Below are positions 1-7,050 of a DNA stretch of 17,808 nt, piece after piece. Origin of the DNA: WHSW01 sp036794585 (lineage in GTDB: Bacteria; Actinomycetota; Thermoleophilia; Solirubrobacterales; 70-9). Position numbers and translations under genes: made by a program. Position 1 is the first letter of the stretch; every line of letters starts with the position of its first letter. The notes under the pieces are model-generated. The model was not told where the DNA came from. It made no database searches and saw only the letters and a list, made by a program, of their open reading frames with translations. Location: contig DAIRGH010000059.1 of NCBI GenBank assembly GCA_036794585.1, forward strand, positions 1 through 17,808, in the 5' to 3' direction.

Positions 1-132
1 CTCTGCGCTCAACTCCGTCAGCGCCGCCGCCGCGCAGGACAGGGCCGAGGCGACGCCCGCGGCGGGCGGTTCGCCGGGAGCGGCGATCGCCGCCAGCGCC
101 GGCCCCACTCGCTGCTCGGCAAGCTCGGTCAC
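1..132 (-). CDS. Formiminotetrahydrofolate cyclodeaminase / methenyl-THF cyclohydrolase-like protein, N-terminal 44 residues only
   Basis: Only the first 44 codons lie in the window; the gene runs off the left edge. It opens with GTG at 132. The visible residues (TELAEQRVGPALAAIAAPG, then an alanine-rich helix) resemble the start of the FTCD_C/FchA family, whose members deaminate formimino-THF or hydrolyse methenyl-THF. In that family a short helix leads into PGGGSAAA. Here the glycine loop reads PGEPPAAG, so it is divergent. The gene sits 22 bp downstream of fhs on the same strand and is probably the last visible member of the sox-fhs operon. No clear Shine-Dalgarno sequence precedes the GTG. 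A cyclohydrolase-type role would close the step from methylene-THF to formyl-THF, which is an inference from context. The family call rests on a short fragment and is moderate. Confidence 0.5.
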   Translation of the reverse strand, partial: MTELAEQRVGPALAAIAAPGEPPAAGVASALSCAAAALTELSAE

Positions 133-154
133 CCGACCAAGCTACTTGAGCCGT

Positions 155-1792
155 TCAGAACAGCCCCACCGTCCGCCCCTCGGCGTCGATGTCGACCTCG
201 AAGGCGGCAGCCGTCCTGCCGAGCCCCGGCATCTGCTGGACGTCGCCGCAGAGCGGTACCAGCCAGCCGGCGCCCGTGTAGGCGCGCAGGTCGCGGACCG
301 GGAGCTGGAAACCGGCCGGCGCGCCGAGCAACTCGGGATCCGCCGAGAGTGAGAGCGGCGTCTTGGCCATGCAGACCGGGAGCCTGGCGAGCCCCTGGTC
401 GGTGAACTGCTTGATCTTCTGCTCCGCCTCGAGGTAGTAGACGACCTCGGAGGCGCCGTAGACGCGCTCGGCAATCATCTCGATCTTGTGCTTGATCGCC
501 GTCTCGTTCTCGTAGAGGAACCTGAACTCGCGCGGCTGGTCGCAGGCCGCGACGACCGACTCGGCCAGATCGGCGACGCCCCTGCCGCCCTGGGCGAAGC
601 CGTCGCTGACGGCAGCGGCGAAAGCGCCGCCCTCGCGTGCGAGGCGGCTGACGAGCTCCACTTCGTCGTCTGAGTCCTCGGGGCGACGGTTGACCGCGAC
701 CACTGCGGGGAGGCCGAACTCGCGCACGATCTCGAGGTGGCGGACCAGGTTCGCGATCCCGGACTCGATCGACCCGTCGCCGTGGTGCTTGAGGGCGCGC
801 ACGGTGGCGACGACGACGATCGCGTCGGGGACGATCCCGCCGGTGCGGCAGACGATGTCGATGAACTTCTCCATCCCCATGTCGGAGCCGAAGCCCGATT
901 CGGTGATCACGTACTCGCCGAGCTTCAACGCGAGCAGGTCGGCGATCAGCGACGAGTTGCCGTGGGCGATGTTCGCGAACGGCCCAGCGTGCATCAGGCA
1001 GGGCTGGCCCTCGAGTGTCTGGATCAGGTTCGGCTTGATCGCGTCCTTGAGCAGTACGGTCATCGCCCCGGCGGCGCCGAGGTCCTCGGCGGTTACGGGC
1101 TCGCCCGCGCGTGTGTAGGCCGCGGTGATCCGGCCCATTCGCCGGCGCAGGTCCTGGAGGTCGTGGGCGACGGCCAGGATCGCCATCACCTCCGAGGCGG
1201 CCGTGATGTCGAAGCCGGTCTCGCGGGGGTAGCCGTTGGCGGCGCCGCCGAGGCCGAGCGTGACCTGCCGCAGCGCACGGTCGTTCATGTCGACGGCCCG
1301 CTTCCAGGTCACCTGCAGGGCGTCGATCCGGTGCGGGTTGCCGTGCAGGATCGACGCGTCGAGCATCGCCGCGAGCAGGTTGTTGGCGGCGCCGACCGCG
1401 TGGATGTCGCCGGTGAAATGGAGGTTGAGGTCCTCCATCGGCACGACCTGGGCGAATCCGCCCCCGGCGGCTCCCCCCTTCATCCCGAACACCGGGCCGA
1501 GCGACGGCTCGCGCAGGCAGAGGACCGGGTTGCGGCCGATGTAGCCCATGCCCTCGGTCAGGGCCACCGAGGTCGTCGTCTTGCCCTCGCCTGCCTTCGT
1601 CGGCGTCATCCCGGTCACGCAGACCAGCTTGCCGTCCGGCCGATCGGCGAGCCGATCGAGCGCCGCGAGCGAGATCTTCGCCTTGTAGCGGCCGTAGGGC
1701 TCGATCTCCTCGGGCTCGAGGCCGAGCTCCGAGCCGATCTCGTCGATCTGCCGGAGCTCCGCATCCTGGGCGATCTCGAGGCTGTTCTTCAT
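155..1792 (-). CDS. fhs: Formate-tetrahydrofolate ligase (formyl-THF synthetase)
   Basis: The protein is 545 residues, close to the usual 550-560. It interconverts formate + THF + ATP with 10-formyl-THF + ADP + Pi in the cytoplasm. The family P-loop TPTKAGEGKTT is at about residues 63-73, followed by PVFGMKGGAAGGG. The C-terminus (GAGWLVPLCGDVQQMPGLG and the final VGLF) matches the family end. The start at 1792 is chosen because a strong Shine-Dalgarno sequence, AGGGAGGAAGG, lies 7 bases upstream. The reading frame stays open further upstream, but that part overlaps soxB and has no family similarity. The gene follows soxB after 20 bp and precedes the cyclodeaminase-like gene. Next to a demethylating flavoenzyme and a formate dehydrogenase, it probably runs in reverse, releasing formate and making ATP from methyl groups (inference). 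The identification is secure. Confidence 0.97.
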   Translation of the reverse strand: MKNSLEIAQDAELRQIDEIGSELGLEPEEIEPYGRYKAKISLAALDRLADRPDGKLVCVTGMTPTKAGEGKTTTSVALTEGMGYIGRNPVLCLREPSLGPVFGMKGGAAGGGFAQVVPMEDLNLHFTGDIHAVGAANNLLAAMLDASILHGNPHRIDALQVTWKRAVDMNDRALRQVTLGLGGAANGYPRETGFDITAASEVMAILAVAHDLQDLRRRMGRITAAYTRAGEPVTAEDLGAAGAMTVLLKDAIKPNLIQTLEGQPCLMHAGPFANIAHGNSSLIADLLALKLGEYVITESGFGSDMGMEKFIDIVCRTGGIVPDAIVVVATVRALKHHGDGSIESGIANLVRHLEIVREFGLPAVVAVNRRPEDSDDEVELVSRLAREGGAFAAAVSDGFAQGGRGVADLAESVVAACDQPREFRFLYENETAIKHKIEMIAERVYGASEVVYYLEAEQKIKQFTDQGLARLPVCMAKTPLSLSADPELLGAPAGFQLPVRDLRAYTGAGWLVPLCGDVQQMPGLGRTAAAFEVDIDAEGRTVGLF

Positions 1793-1799
1793 CTTCGGT

Positions 1800-1810
1800 C
1801 CTTCCTCCCT
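1800..1810 (-). promoter_or_regulatory. Strong ribosome binding site of fhs
   Basis: Minus-strand AGGGAGGAAGG lies 7 bases before the ATG at 1792. It fixes the fhs start against a longer in-frame extension into soxB. The other minus-strand genes of this operon rely on ATGA-type overlaps, so fhs is the one with its own strong translation signal. Confidence 0.85.
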
Positions 1811-1812
1811 GG

Positions 1813-3030
1813 TCAGTGTGAGACTGCGGCCGCGCCGAGCTCGGAGACGAGGCGGTCGCGGTAGAAGCGCTCGAGCGTGAACGGCTCGATCAGCTCCGGG
1901 GTTCTCCCCGTGGCGATCAGCTCGGCCAGCGTCGTGCCGACGATCGGCGCCGCCTTGAAGCCGTACGTGCCCCAACCGGCGCTGAGCAGGAAGCCCTCGA
2001 CCTCGGTCACGCCCAGGATCGGGCTGAAGTCAGGGCTGATGTCGCAGAGGCCGGCCCAGCTGCGCAGGATCCGCGACCGCTCGAGCTGGGGGAAGAGCTC
2101 GAGCGTGTGGCGCGAGGATTCCTGGAGGAAGTTGAGCGTGCCCTGCTGGCGGTAGGTCGTCCACGGCTCGATCTCGGCTCCGATCAGGAACTCGCCGCGG
2201 TCGGTCTGCGAGATGTAGACATGCATCTGCGAGGAGACGACGACGACGTCGAGCAGCGGCTTCAGCGGCTCGGTGACGAACGCCTGCAGGATGTGGGTGG
2301 TGATCGGCACCTCGATCCCAGCCATGTCGGCGATCGTTGAGCTCCAGCCGGCGGTTGCGCTGACCACCTGCCCGGCGCCGATCTTGCGGCCGTCGCGCAG
2401 AACGACACCGGTCGCACGGCCGTTCGAGCGCTCGATCCCCGTGACCTCGGTGTAGGGGTGGATCTCGGCGCCGGCCGCGTCGGCCGCGCGGGCGAGCCCC
2501 CAAACCACCGCGTCGTGGCGGATGATCCCGCCGGGTGGGTGATAGAGCGCACCCATCACCGGATAGACGGCGTCGCGGGAAAGTGACATCGCCGGGGCCA
2601 GGCGGCCCACCTCGTCGGGGCCGATCACCCGCGAGTCGACGCCGGCCAGCCGGTTGACCTCGGCCCGCTCGGTCATCACGAACATCGCCCGGTCGGTGTG
2701 GGCGAGCGTCAGGTGGCCCTGCTGGGAGAACAGCAGGTTGAAGCCGAGCTCCGCCGAGAGCCGCTCGTAGAGCTTGACCGAGGCGTCATAGAAGCGCACC
2801 CCCTCGGGCGTCTTGTAGTTGGACCGCAGGATCGTCGTGTTGCGCCCGGCCGCGCCGGAGCCGATGTAGCTCTGCTCGAGTACGCAGACGTCGGTGATCT
2901 GGTGGTTGCGGGCCAGGTAGTAGGCGGTCGCGAGCCCGTGCGAGCCGCCACCGATGACGACCACGTCGTAGTGATCCTTGAGCTCACCCGGGCGGCGCCA
3001 CATCCGCCGCTTTACGAACAGGTCACGCAT
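1813..3030 (-). CDS. soxB: Sarcosine oxidase beta subunit / N-methylglutamate dehydrogenase subunit A-like flavoprotein
   Basis: The protein has 405 residues, the length typical of SoxB. A DAO-type FAD fold opens with DVVVIGGGSHGLATAYYLA (about residues 22-40), followed by NTTILRSNY and LLFSQQGHLTLAH, which closely track heterotetrameric sarcosine oxidase beta. The family's covalent-FMN histidine segment is KHDHVAW in classical SoxB, as I recall it. Here it is RHDAVVW, so the first His (residue 172) is kept and the second is Ala. The C-terminal SAGWGTYGFKAAPIVG is also family-typical. The beta subunit holds the site where the N-methyl amine is oxidised. The start at 3030 overlaps the end of soxG by 8 bp (ATGCGTGA), suggesting translational coupling. 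By family alone the substrate could be sarcosine or N-methylglutamate. The divergent gmaS-mgsABC operon favours N-methylglutamate (MgdA role). Confidence 0.92.
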   Translation of the reverse strand: MRDLFVKRRMWRRPGELKDHYDVVVIGGGSHGLATAYYLARNHQITDVCVLEQSYIGSGAAGRNTTILRSNYKTPEGVRFYDASVKLYERLSAELGFNLLFSQQGHLTLAHTDRAMFVMTERAEVNRLAGVDSRVIGPDEVGRLAPAMSLSRDAVYPVMGALYHPPGGIIRHDAVVWGLARAADAAGAEIHPYTEVTGIERSNGRATGVVLRDGRKIGAGQVVSATAGWSSTIADMAGIEVPITTHILQAFVTEPLKPLLDVVVVSSQMHVYISQTDRGEFLIGAEIEPWTTYRQQGTLNFLQESSRHTLELFPQLERSRILRSWAGLCDISPDFSPILGVTEVEGFLLSAGWGTYGFKAAPIVGTTLAELIATGRTPELIEPFTLERFYRDRLVSELGAAAVSH

Positions 3031-3769
3031 CGGCCGCCGCCTCGCCGTCCAACGTCGGTCCGAGGGCCTCGGTCCCGACCGACCGCCCGCCCAGCTGCGC
3101 CGCCGCATCGGTGAACACGGTCCAGACGTACTCGGCGTATCCGGCGCCGAACAGATGCAGGAAACGGTCACCTTGCTCGCGCAGGATCATCCCCGGTACC
3201 CGCGCCACCGAGACGGGCGCAAAGGCGGCCTCCGCGAACCGCTGCGGCCGCAGGTCGAGCGCCGTCGCCCGGGCGAACGTCTCGCGCGCGAGCGGACCGA
3301 CGACCGAGTTGGAGCACAGCGCTGTGGTCAGCTCATGGACGGACACGAAGCCCGCCTGCGCCGCGGCCGCCGTCTCGAGGGCGTCGCGCACGCTCGCGGT
3401 CGCCTCCGGCGGGGTCACGGCGAGCACCCGGCCGGCCGTGATCGGACACCACCAGACCCCCTCTGCGAGGGCGGCTCCGCCCGGCGCGAGAACCGCGCCG
3501 GCGAGCTTGGCGACGATTGCGGCGACGACCTCCGGCTCGCCCTGGAGCTCGAGCTTGCCCAGAAACGACAGATCGGCGACGCCGACGGATCTGGTGCAGG
3601 CGGCGGCTTCGGCGCTGGTGTGGCCAAAGCCGGTCACGACTCGCCACCCGGCCCGCTTTTCGACCCGCGCCCCGGCGCCACGGTGCGTCCACTCGATCGG
3701 GCTTCGCGGCTCGGGCCGCTCGCCGTCGACGACGGTGCCTGCGTCGGGGGCGAGGAACTCGAAGCTCAT
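3023..3769 (-). CDS. soxG: Sarcosine oxidase gamma subunit-like protein (SoxG/MgdD)
   Basis: The protein has 248 residues, somewhat longer than the roughly 200 usual for SoxG. It resembles a reduced GcvT-type fold: SVGVADLSFLGKLELQG near residues 60-76 and FGAGYAEYVWTVFTDAAAQL near the C-terminus, with an expected beta-rich body between. SoxG-type subunits carry no cofactor and pack against the alpha subunit in the tetramer. The ATG at 3769 overlaps the soxA stop as ATGA, and the stop overlaps the soxB start, so the gene sits tightly inside the complex's operon. Assignment rests on position, size and fold-level similarity. It is the least conserved subunit, so the family call is good but not as firm as for soxA or soxB. 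Confidence 0.8.
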   Translation of the reverse strand: MSFEFLAPDAGTVVDGERPEPRSPIEWTHRGAGARVEKRAGWRVVTGFGHTSAEAAACTRSVGVADLSFLGKLELQGEPEVVAAIVAKLAGAVLAPGGAALAEGVWWCPITAGRVLAVTPPEATASVRDALETAAAAQAGFVSVHELTTALCSNSVVGPLARETFARATALDLRPQRFAEAAFAPVSVARVPGMILREQGDRFLHLFGAGYAEYVWTVFTDAAAQLGGRSVGTEALGPTLDGEAAADA

Positions 3770-6648
3770 CCTCGTAGGCGCTCCTGGTCGGGGTCGTAGA
3801 ACGGCGCTGTCTGCACGGTCGCGCTCAGCCGGCGGCCGTCGTCGGCGAGCGTGATCGAGCTGCCGTCCTCGGCGAGCGCCGCGGGAACCCACGCCATCCC
3901 GATCGTGCGCTCGAGCAGCGGCGAGAACCGCGACGAGGTCACCCGCCCGACGGGCTGCCCGTCGGCGACCACGGCGGCGCCCTCGTTCGGCACCGCGCCG
4001 TTGGCCATCGTGAACCCGACCAGTACGTTCTCCGCGCCCCTCTCGCTGACCGCCTCCAGGGCCCAGCGGCCGATGAAGTCCTCCTCCTTGTCGAACTTGA
4101 CGATCCACGGCATCGCGGCCTCGAGCGGGTTCGACTCCGCGTCGGTGTCCTGGCCGACCAGGATGTGGAGCTTCTGCAGTCGCAGCACCCTCTGGGGCTC
4201 GAGTCCGAATGGCTTGATCCCGTGCGGCTCGCCGGCGACGAGAATCGCGTCCCACAGGTGCTCCGCGAGCGCTCCCGGGCAATGCAGCTCGTACCCGAGC
4301 TCGCCGACGAAGCCGATTCGCAGCAACAGACAGGGAACCCCCGCGACATGGGTTCGCTTGCCGTCGAGGTAGGAGAACGACTCGTTCGAGCAGTCGAGAT
4401 CGGTGAGCCCCTTGAGAATCTCGCGCGACCGCGGGCCGGCGAGGTTGAACGCCGCGAGCCCCTGGCTGACGTCGGTCAGGTGAACGTCCATGTCCCATTC
4501 GGCCAGCCACCACGCGAACCAGCTCTCGACGGCGTCGGCGCCGCTGGAGGTGGTGGTGACATAGAAGGAGTCGTCGTCGAGGCGGCAGACGGTGCCGTCG
4601 TCGGTGATGCGCCCGGCGTCGTCGCCGAGCACCCCGTAGCGGATCCGGCCCGGCTTCAGGTTGTCGAAGCGGTTCGGGTAGAGAAGGTTGAGGAAGGCGC
4701 CGGCCTGCGGGCCCGCCACGATCAGCTTGCCGAGAGTCGAGACGTCGATCAGGCCGGCACCCTCGTGCACGGCCATCGTCTCGGCCTTCGGATCGCCGTA
4801 GTCGTAGGGCCGGCGCCAGTTGCCCGCCCAGAGGACGTTGCCGCCCAGCTCCCGATGGCGCCCGTGCACCGCCGAGCGCTTCGCGGGCTCGAACGGGCGC
4901 CCGGCGAGCACCCCCATCGGAACGGCCGACCACGGCGGCCTGGCGGTGGTCATGCCCACCTCGGCGACTGCGCTTTGAGTGTCGGCCGCGGTCTGACGGA
5001 TCGCTGCGAGCTGACACATCCGGCCCTGACACGGTCCCATGGTCACCGTCGTGTAGCGCTTCAACAGCTCGAGCGAGTCGAATCCCTCCTCGATCGCGAA
5101 GCTGATGTCGTCGGTGGTGACGTCCTCGCAGAGGCAGGCGAAGCACTTTGCGTGTCTGCCGTGGGCGCTTGCTGCCGGCGCAGGCACGACTTCGGTGGCT
5201 GACTCGGCGCCGGCGGCAAGCGCCTCGCGCTCGGCCTCGAGTCGCGTCCTGTTGGCCTCGTCGCCGAGCTCGAGCGAGAGCGCCGCCTCGGCTCCAGCGA
5301 CCAGACCCGAGAGCTCGGCCTGGCCGCGCGATGCGTGGCCCGCGACCGCTCCCGCCGCGTGGATTCCCGGCGGCGTCGTCTCGGGGAGGTAGGCGCCGGC
5401 GGCGTCGTCCCAGCGAGCTTTGACGCCGGCCTGAAGCAGAAGTGACGTTGCCGGGATCGTGCCGCCCGAGACGGCGATCAGATCGCAGTTGGGAGCGCGC
5501 TCGGTGTCGGGCAGCGCATTGCCGGCGCGATCGAGCTCGGCCACGACCGCACCCATGACCCGGCGTCGCCCGACGGCGCGAACCACGGCGCTGCCGGGCC
5601 AGAGCGGGATCCGCGCCCGTTCGAGCGCGGCTCGCAGCTCGCCGCCGTCCGCGTCCGGTCGGGCGTCGGCGACGCCGACGATCTCGACCCCGGACTCGTG
5701 CAGAGCGAGGGCGGATTCGAGGCCGCGGTCGGCGGTCGTCGCGACCACGGCGGCCTTTCCGGGCCGGACGCCGTACAGGGACGCAAGCCGCTGGGCGCCG
5801 GAGCAGAGCATCACCCCGGGCAGGTCGTTGCCCTCGAACATCAGCGGCTGCTCGATCGAGCCGGTGGCGGCGACATGGCAACGAGCGCGAACCTGGTGCA
5901 GGGTGCTCTGCGACCAGACCGGAACGATCCCGTCGAAGAAGCCGAGCGCCGCGGCCGGTGCCAGCACCTCGACGCCGGCGGCACGCACGCGACCCGCGAG
6001 CTCGCGGGCCGCCGCGGCGCCATCGCCGACCAGTTCGGCGCCGCCGAGCTCGGGACCGTCGTCGACCAGGACCACGTCGGCTCCAAGCTCGGCGGCCCGC
6101 AGCGCGGCGCACATGCCGGCGACCCCGCCACCGATCACGAGCACGTCGGCGTGGCGACGGCGGTACTCGGTGCGCCACTCGCGCTCGGCCTGACGGCGGG
6201 CGAGCCTGCCGAGACCGGCGGCGTTGCGAAGGACCTTCTCGTACAGGGGCCAGAGCCTGCGCGGCCTGATGAAGGTCTTGTAGTAGAAGCCGGGCGGCGT
6301 CAGGCGGCTGCCGAAGATGTCGGTCGCTCGCATGACGTCGAAGCGCAGCGACGGTGTCGCGTTCATGTGCACCACGCTCATCCCGTCGCGGACGGGCTCG
6401 GTGCATGCGCGGACGCCGGGCCAGCCGTCGACGTCGACCAGGCAGTTGGGGCACTGGCCGGCGCAGCAGAAGAGCCCCCGGGGGCGGTGGTACTTGAAGC
6501 TGCGCGAGAGCACCCGGTGGTCGCCTGCGTGAAGCGCCGATCCGATCGTGTCGCCCTCGAACGCCTCGATCCGCTCGCCGTCGAAGCTGAAGGAGAGGGG
6601 ACGCCCGCGGTCGATTCTCTCGCTGCGGCTGGGGGGCAGGCGGCTCAT
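3766..6648 (-). CDS. soxA: Sarcosine oxidase alpha subunit / N-methylglutamate dehydrogenase subunit C-like, with two predicted [2Fe-2S] sites
   Basis: The protein has 960 residues, standard for SoxA/MgdC. Domains in order are: an N-terminal ferredoxin-like domain (about 15-90); an FAD/NAD(P) pyridine-nucleotide fold starting DVLVIGGGVAGMCAALRAAE (168-187); a BFD-like cysteine segment (502-545); and a C-terminal GcvT-type THF-binding half (about 580-955) with NLAGPRSREILKGL and GFVGELGYELHCPG. The GcvT half is where THF accepts the formaldehyde-level carbon to give 5,10-methylene-THF. Unlike classical sarcosine oxidase alpha, which as I recall it lacks these cysteines, this protein has C61-x4-C66-x2-C69-x12-C82 and C505-x-C507-x32-C540-x4-C545, both [2Fe-2S] patterns. 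Electrons may therefore leave through clusters rather than go only to O2. The ATGA overlap with soxD sets the start at 6648; the stop overlaps soxG. The family is certain; the substrate is inferred. Confidence 0.95.
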   Translation of the reverse strand: MSRLPPSRSERIDRGRPLSFSFDGERIEAFEGDTIGSALHAGDHRVLSRSFKYHRPRGLFCCAGQCPNCLVDVDGWPGVRACTEPVRDGMSVVHMNATPSLRFDVMRATDIFGSRLTPPGFYYKTFIRPRRLWPLYEKVLRNAAGLGRLARRQAEREWRTEYRRRHADVLVIGGGVAGMCAALRAAELGADVVLVDDGPELGGAELVGDGAAAARELAGRVRAAGVEVLAPAAALGFFDGIVPVWSQSTLHQVRARCHVAATGSIEQPLMFEGNDLPGVMLCSGAQRLASLYGVRPGKAAVVATTADRGLESALALHESGVEIVGVADARPDADGGELRAALERARIPLWPGSAVVRAVGRRRVMGAVVAELDRAGNALPDTERAPNCDLIAVSGGTIPATSLLLQAGVKARWDDAAGAYLPETTPPGIHAAGAVAGHASRGQAELSGLVAGAEAALSLELGDEANRTRLEAEREALAAGAESATEVVPAPAASAHGRHAKCFACLCEDVTTDDISFAIEEGFDSLELLKRYTTVTMGPCQGRMCQLAAIRQTAADTQSAVAEVGMTTARPPWSAVPMGVLAGRPFEPAKRSAVHGRHRELGGNVLWAGNWRRPYDYGDPKAETMAVHEGAGLIDVSTLGKLIVAGPQAGAFLNLLYPNRFDNLKPGRIRYGVLGDDAGRITDDGTVCRLDDDSFYVTTTSSGADAVESWFAWWLAEWDMDVHLTDVSQGLAAFNLAGPRSREILKGLTDLDCSNESFSYLDGKRTHVAGVPCLLLRIGFVGELGYELHCPGALAEHLWDAILVAGEPHGIKPFGLEPQRVLRLQKLHILVGQDTDAESNPLEAAMPWIVKFDKEEDFIGRWALEAVSERGAENVLVGFTMANGAVPNEGAAVVADGQPVGRVTSSRFSPLLERTIGMAWVPAALAEDGSSITLADDGRRLSATVQTAPFYDPDQERLRG

Positions 6649-6899
6649 CGTTCCGGCAGGCCGACCCAGCGAACCTCGTTCGTGGTCGTGTCACGCTCGG
6701 CGAGAAACCAGGCCCGGCAGCCCGAGCGGTGGTACCACCACTCCCGCTGGACGCCGGCGACGTTACGGCGAAAGTAGTTGTAGGCGTTCAGGTCGCGCTC
6801 GGACGGCTTCGTCGACGGCCGCGGGACGACCTCGCCGCCGTAGGCGAAGTCGGTGACCTCGCGCTCGCCACAGTTGGGACAGCTGAGCAGAAACGACAT
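6645..6899 (-). CDS. soxD: Sarcosine oxidase delta subunit-like zinc protein (SoxD/MgdB)
   Basis: The protein has 84 residues. It carries the zinc ligands known for the family: C7 and C10 in CPNCG, then H57 and C61 in HRSGC, with the same His-x3-Cys spacing as SoxD. The middle (YNYFRRNVAGVQREWWYHR) is a hallmark of this small subunit, which helps assemble the alpha-beta complex. It is the first gene of the leftward operon. A GGAGG Shine-Dalgarno sequence at 6912-6916 on the minus strand lies a little over ten bases before the ATG. The classical order is soxB-soxD-soxA-soxG. Here it is soxD-soxA-soxG-soxB, so soxB has moved to the end of the complex genes. Confidence 0.93.
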   Translation of the reverse strand: MSFLLSCPNCGEREVTDFAYGGEVVPRPSTKPSERDLNAYNYFRRNVAGVQREWWYHRSGCRAWFLAERDTTTNEVRWVGLPER

Positions 6900-7050
6900 T
6901 GACTCGAGGCCTCCGGCACAGACTAGACAAATTGGTACAAAGGCGCAAGACTACGGCGTCACATATGTGGGCGGGGCACACATGCTGCGATGGAATGCTG
7001 GCGCGGGCCCCCATTGCGCGGGCCACGGATATGTGAGATACACCCAGGGG
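6900..7050. promoter_or_regulatory. Divergent intergenic region, likely control point of both C1 operons
   Basis: These 151 bp separate the soxD start from the gmaS start and are the only plausible promoter region for both operons. An AT-rich patch lies near 6924-6944 and includes TTGGTACAA (6932-6940), an imperfect inverted repeat. A perfect 10-bp palindrome, CACATATGTG, is at 6960-6969, and its half ATATGTG recurs at 7029-7035 just before gmaS. No convincing -35/-10 pair can be fixed by eye. No regulator gene lies beside it, so the controlling protein must be encoded elsewhere. Confidence 0.55.
6960..6969. repeat. Perfect palindrome CACATATGTG, candidate operator
   Basis: This 10-bp perfect inverted repeat sits near the middle of the divergent region in very GC-rich DNA. 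The 7-bp half ATATGTG recurs 66 bp downstream, at 7029-7035. It may be a regulator binding site, but short palindromes also occur by chance. Confidence 0.35.

Noticed and set aside
737..1864. Long plus-strand frame opposite fhs
   Set aside because: It is the antisense of a clearly identified conserved gene with third-position GC bias; its translation shows no family motifs.
1793..1975. 61-residue N-terminal extension of Fhs
   Set aside because: It overlaps soxB coding sequence, has no family similarity, and a strong Shine-Dalgarno sequence precedes the ATG at 1792.
3023..6694. Very long open frame on the minus strand across the soxA region in a different frame from soxA
   Set aside because: The part over soxA is an arginine-rich, low-complexity shadow caused by high GC. 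Only its last 248 codons (soxG) are a real gene, with its own ATGA-coupled start.
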